DNA from: Ligaoa zhengdingensis
GTDB taxonomy: Bacteria; Bacillota; Clostridia; Oscillospirales; Ruminococcaceae
DNA length: 64,000 bases
Reading direction: 5' to 3'
Assembly: GCF_014384885.1 (NCBI RefSeq)
Contig: NZ_JACRST010000001.1
Coordinates: forward strand, 186,001 to 250,000
The position numbers and the translations under genes are program-made. The notes under the pieces were generated by a model that saw only the letters and a program-made list of their open reading frames with translations, did not search any database and was not told the origin of the DNA. Below, piece after piece: positions 63,201 through 64,000 of this stretch; the first letter of the stretch is position 1, and every line of letters starts with the position of its first letter.

Positions 63201-64000
63201 CGTCCAGCACCAACAGGTGGCGCATTCTGGTGAGGCGCTCCCTTTCCCCGACAAAGGCGAGTACGCTTGTCACATCGCCGTGCGCGTAGCGGATCAGCTC
63301 TGTGATTGCGCCGCGCTTGCGTTCCCAGCCGGAGAAGCGCCCCTGCGTCTTGTTGTATTCCCGCTTGCGCACGAACAGCAGAAAGCGCCCGCCGTACCGC
63401 TCGTTGAGCCGCGCGACCTCCGCCGACATCGCCTTGACGCGGCTTTCGTCCTCCGGATTCATCGGAGTCGCGCTCTCCTTGAAATCGGCCAACAGGCAGA
63501 AGGTCAGATCGTCGGCCGCATTGCTCCAGTAGAGCTCTTCCAACCGGCGGGCAGCCTTGGGTGCGTCGGCGGCCGACGGCAACAGCGTGGACACCGCGAC
63601 AACTGTGGAACATGCGATCTCCGCACTGCGCGCGCGGTCCATGCGCGGGATATGCTCGACGCGCACCCGCGCCATAGCGATGCGCTCCAAGGTATAGCGG
63701 ACCGCCTCCCAGACCGGCAAAATCGAGAGAATCCCCACCCAGATGCTGCGCGCCCAGACGCCCATCGAGGCCGCAAGCGCCAGAGAAATTGCCGGTGTGC
63801 CGCATAAAGTCATCCAACGGCGCCAGCTGTTGCTGCGTTCGAGATCCGGGGTGCGAAGCAGATGGCTTCCCACGTGGCGGGAGCGTTCATCCGAGCCCGC
63901 GCGGGCCAGATTTAAAATCTCCTGGCTGGTTGCGCGTTCGCTGACCCCGCGCCTCTCGGCCAGCAGGCTCACCAACGCCCGGTAGTTGCCCCGGCTCTCA
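57223..64000 (-). CDS. Giant cyclic beta-1,2-glucan synthase-like protein (GT84-glycoamylase-like-GH94), 5' end cut off
   Basis: The frame is open to the window edge; about 2259 residues are visible and the N-terminus is missing. A GT84-type glycosyltransferase region with LVLDADTNLLFD near visible residue 260 and RWVRGDWQN near 407 comes first. Membrane segments follow at about 440-620. A glycoamylase-like (PF10091) domain lies at about 700-1010 (YYDFFMSEARMAGYYAV). Two Glyco_transf_36/GH94 regions end the protein, with HILANSTFGTL near 1530 and the catalytic Asp in GSGDWNDGFN near 1935. This is the architecture of Brucella Cgs and Rhizobium NdvB, which make and size cyclic beta-1,2-glucan. 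In a Firmicute the product could be linear or cyclic; this is not decidable here. Confidence 0.85.
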   Translation of the reverse strand, partial: ESRGNYRALVSLLAERRGVSERATSQEILNLARAGSDERSRHVGSHLLRTPDLERSNSWRRWMTLCGTPAISLALAASMGVWARSIWVGILSILPVWEAVRYTLERIAMARVRVEHIPRMDRARSAEIACSTVVAVSTLLPSAADAPKAARRLEELYWSNAADDLTFCLLADFKESATPMNPEDESRVKAMSAEVARLNERYGGRFLLFVRKREYNKTQGRFSGWERKRGAITELIRYAHGDVTSVLAFVGERERLTRMRHLLVLDADTNLLFDTAGQFLSAAAHPLNRPVVDEARGIVIEGYGILVPRMATALESQAKTPFSRVMAGVGGVTTYDRSAGDFYQDLFHESIFSGKGLIDTECFYKLLNARFPENLILSHDILEGAYLRTALLSDVELTDSVPTRPSSWLARLHRWVRGDWQNLRYIFLRRGNPINALSRIKLLDNLRRSLTPAAALACVLAAFFLPVRAALALFWAALLPVAWAPLWEAALGVASNGWQVFSRRFFTRVLPQAIEPLARGVYNLVLLPQTALCELNAAGLALWRQWVSKKKLLEWVTAADSERGGGFAAAVRQYWLAELIGLIVLLFAPHAFLHLYGLAFSALIPLALYSGREKPHTGPELSRADREELTGYCASMWRFFETFATEQENWLPPDNIQQSPTYAVARRTSPTNIGLMLLSMLTARDLDFISSSELCGRAGHVIETLERMEKWNGNLYNWYDTGSLTLLEPRFVSAVDSGNFVCCLVAFREGLRDYLPECPALATLMVRVRALIDATDLSVFYNARRSLLSIGYNASTGEMMDSYYDFFMSEARMAGYYAVASRQVPKRHWGAMSRTMSQQGGYAGPVSWTGTMFEYFMPHLLLPVYEGSLLSEALDYCLYCQRRRVREEKTPWGISESAFYRFDGQLNYQYKAHGVQKLGVKRGLDDELVISPYSTFLVLPVAPVAAMKNLRRMREEGFSGAYGFFEAIDYTENRVPSRYGVCRSFMSHHIGMSLTAADNALFSGRMQQRFLRDHRMNAAKELLQEKVCRDTVMYDDVKFKDMKERDPVKTVIAEEYEQISPERPQAILLANGALSDLLTDTGAGWLSSGRIDLTRRPGDLLQNPAGIYAFLQVGERSFSLTAAPLYDAQVRYRVQFAENNVIYKAKYRSVKTGLRVLLHPTLPLEQREYQIKNLTQQRTTAQLLCYLEPTLAPTVDYKAHPAFSKLFVTAEYEAQSRILLFTRRERRQKTQTYLAVGFLEDLPFEYETRRERLMNAPDGLAGLAEFATREFAGGAGTPDAACALRLHLELPAGGRAQVTQLIAAGETREEAIGAIVSQRAQGRIQSEKAPNSLLVGDTIEGRLAFAVLPSLCFPAEADSAMRAARAQNRLGKDGLWGMSISGDRPIVLYPTDWDWERGQAEAYLALYKKCKLAGVPFDLVFTAPSDLLPVLRDCMEQMGCADQIGNGVFLIDSGTVGEAPLRLLEASAVHIAPRSGVRVWEPGRPHRPVCFLPVSPQEIDRRPDDLEVTGGIFSQGRFYVQKQPGQALPFSHILANSTFGTLVGDSFLGFTWAVNARENRLTPWHNDITAGNLGERLVLRLGDRFFDLIHGSLCSYGQRSARYEGRIDGLSTCVEVTVPAKGCVKQVEVRLQNRGADPRRVTLAYYTEPVLGVDRGDARQITAEFSGGCLVCHNPFQTAVRGVSALCCGEKAALPVTNRADFLCGRWDEAEEADSEPCAALLVELELAPWGERAVHFRLVWAAHADAARRLASLDLPPAEPVSALVLHTPDEPLNRLVSDFLPHQILQCRIWGRTAFYQCGGAYGFRDQLQDATACLLFAPHAAKYQILRAAAAQFPEGDVLHWWHNLPHSGGGLRGVRTKYSDDLLWLPYAVCEYVETTGDRSLLSIPVPFVEGELLGAEEKERYFEPRRSVERASVYEHCARTIRRAAARLGPHGLPLIGSGDWNDGFNTVGTEGKGESVWLALFLAMVLRRFLPLAEAQGDAELAQLCAERMESLKTAVDAHCWDGAWYLRAFYDDGSPMGSRENDECTIDSLPQSFAALCPMPDRARVSTALDSALHFLADPQLRIVKLFDRPFADSSQQPGYVKAYPAGIRENGGQYTHASVWLAMALLHEGRAEDGWRLLDWFNPASRCRDQALALRYQLEPYYLAADIYSASGAAGRGGWSMYTGASSWYYRTVVERLLGIRRMGGTVTFSPCIPPSWKGCSFELNLEGTAIHFTARWGDHQGMSVNGLPADAVTLDGTPKDVEYTLEKSS

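Overview
The window is GC-rich and almost wall-to-wall coding. It reads as the chromosome of an anaerobic, spore-forming member of the Clostridia, most like the Oscillospiraceae/Ruminococcaceae. The reasons are a sporulation protein YunB, an Rnf ferredoxin:NAD oxidoreductase operon, two T-box leaders, a TPP riboswitch with ThiT, AddAB rather than RecBCD, EF-P with Lys32, an infC-rpmI-rplT operon starting with an AUU codon, and gene orders shared with Bacillus/Clostridium (dprA-topA-trmFO, plsX-rnc-smc-ftsY, yhbY-nadD-yqeK-rsfS, aroQ-pepP-efp). I see no phage, insertion sequence, CRISPR array, rRNA or tRNA.

Region by region. Positions 1-3.8 kb (minus strand) hold the start of yunB, then a T-box-controlled pair (XRE-cupin regulator and AMP-forming acyl-CoA ligase), then a HAD phosphatase. 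Positions 3.9-7.1 kb (plus) hold a small Cys protein and a large secreted glycosidase-like/amidase fusion. Positions 7.2-11.1 kb (minus) are a leucine T-box followed by leuA-leuC-leuD. Positions 11.1-14.6 kb (plus) hold two half-size chromate-family transporters, nth, a TPP riboswitch with thiT, and a small membrane protein. Positions 14.6-20.2 kb (minus) are a Gx-transporter gene plus rnfCDGEAB behind a perfect Rex-type operator. Positions 20.2-24.8 kb hold a CD1247-like acidic protein, efp, pepP, aroQ, a TIM-barrel endonuclease-like gene, yqeG and rpsU. Positions 24.8-44.1 kb are a long minus-strand run of core genes: leuS, rsfS, LCP, yqeK, nadD, yhbY, rdgB, ftsY, smc, a radical SAM gene, rnc, plsX, trmFO, topA, dprA and trmH. 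Positions 44.1-45.5 kb are infC-rpmI-rplT with its leader. Positions 45.5-57.1 kb hold addA, addB, folD, lgt and a pair of M16 peptidase genes. Positions 57.2-64 kb are the 3' part of a giant cyclic-glucan-synthase-like gene that runs off the window.

The most interesting points are regulatory. (i) The T-box ahead of the XRE-cupin/acyl-CoA-ligase pair appears to carry an isoleucine specifier, read the same way that gives a leucine specifier for the leuA T-box. This suggests an amino-acid-starvation-controlled branched-chain acid salvage route. (ii) An exact Rex-consensus palindrome sits on the promoter of the Rnf operon. Many genes here use TTG or GTG starts placed behind strong Shine-Dalgarno sequences, so start codons were chosen from ribosome-binding sites and translational overlaps rather than from the longest open frame.
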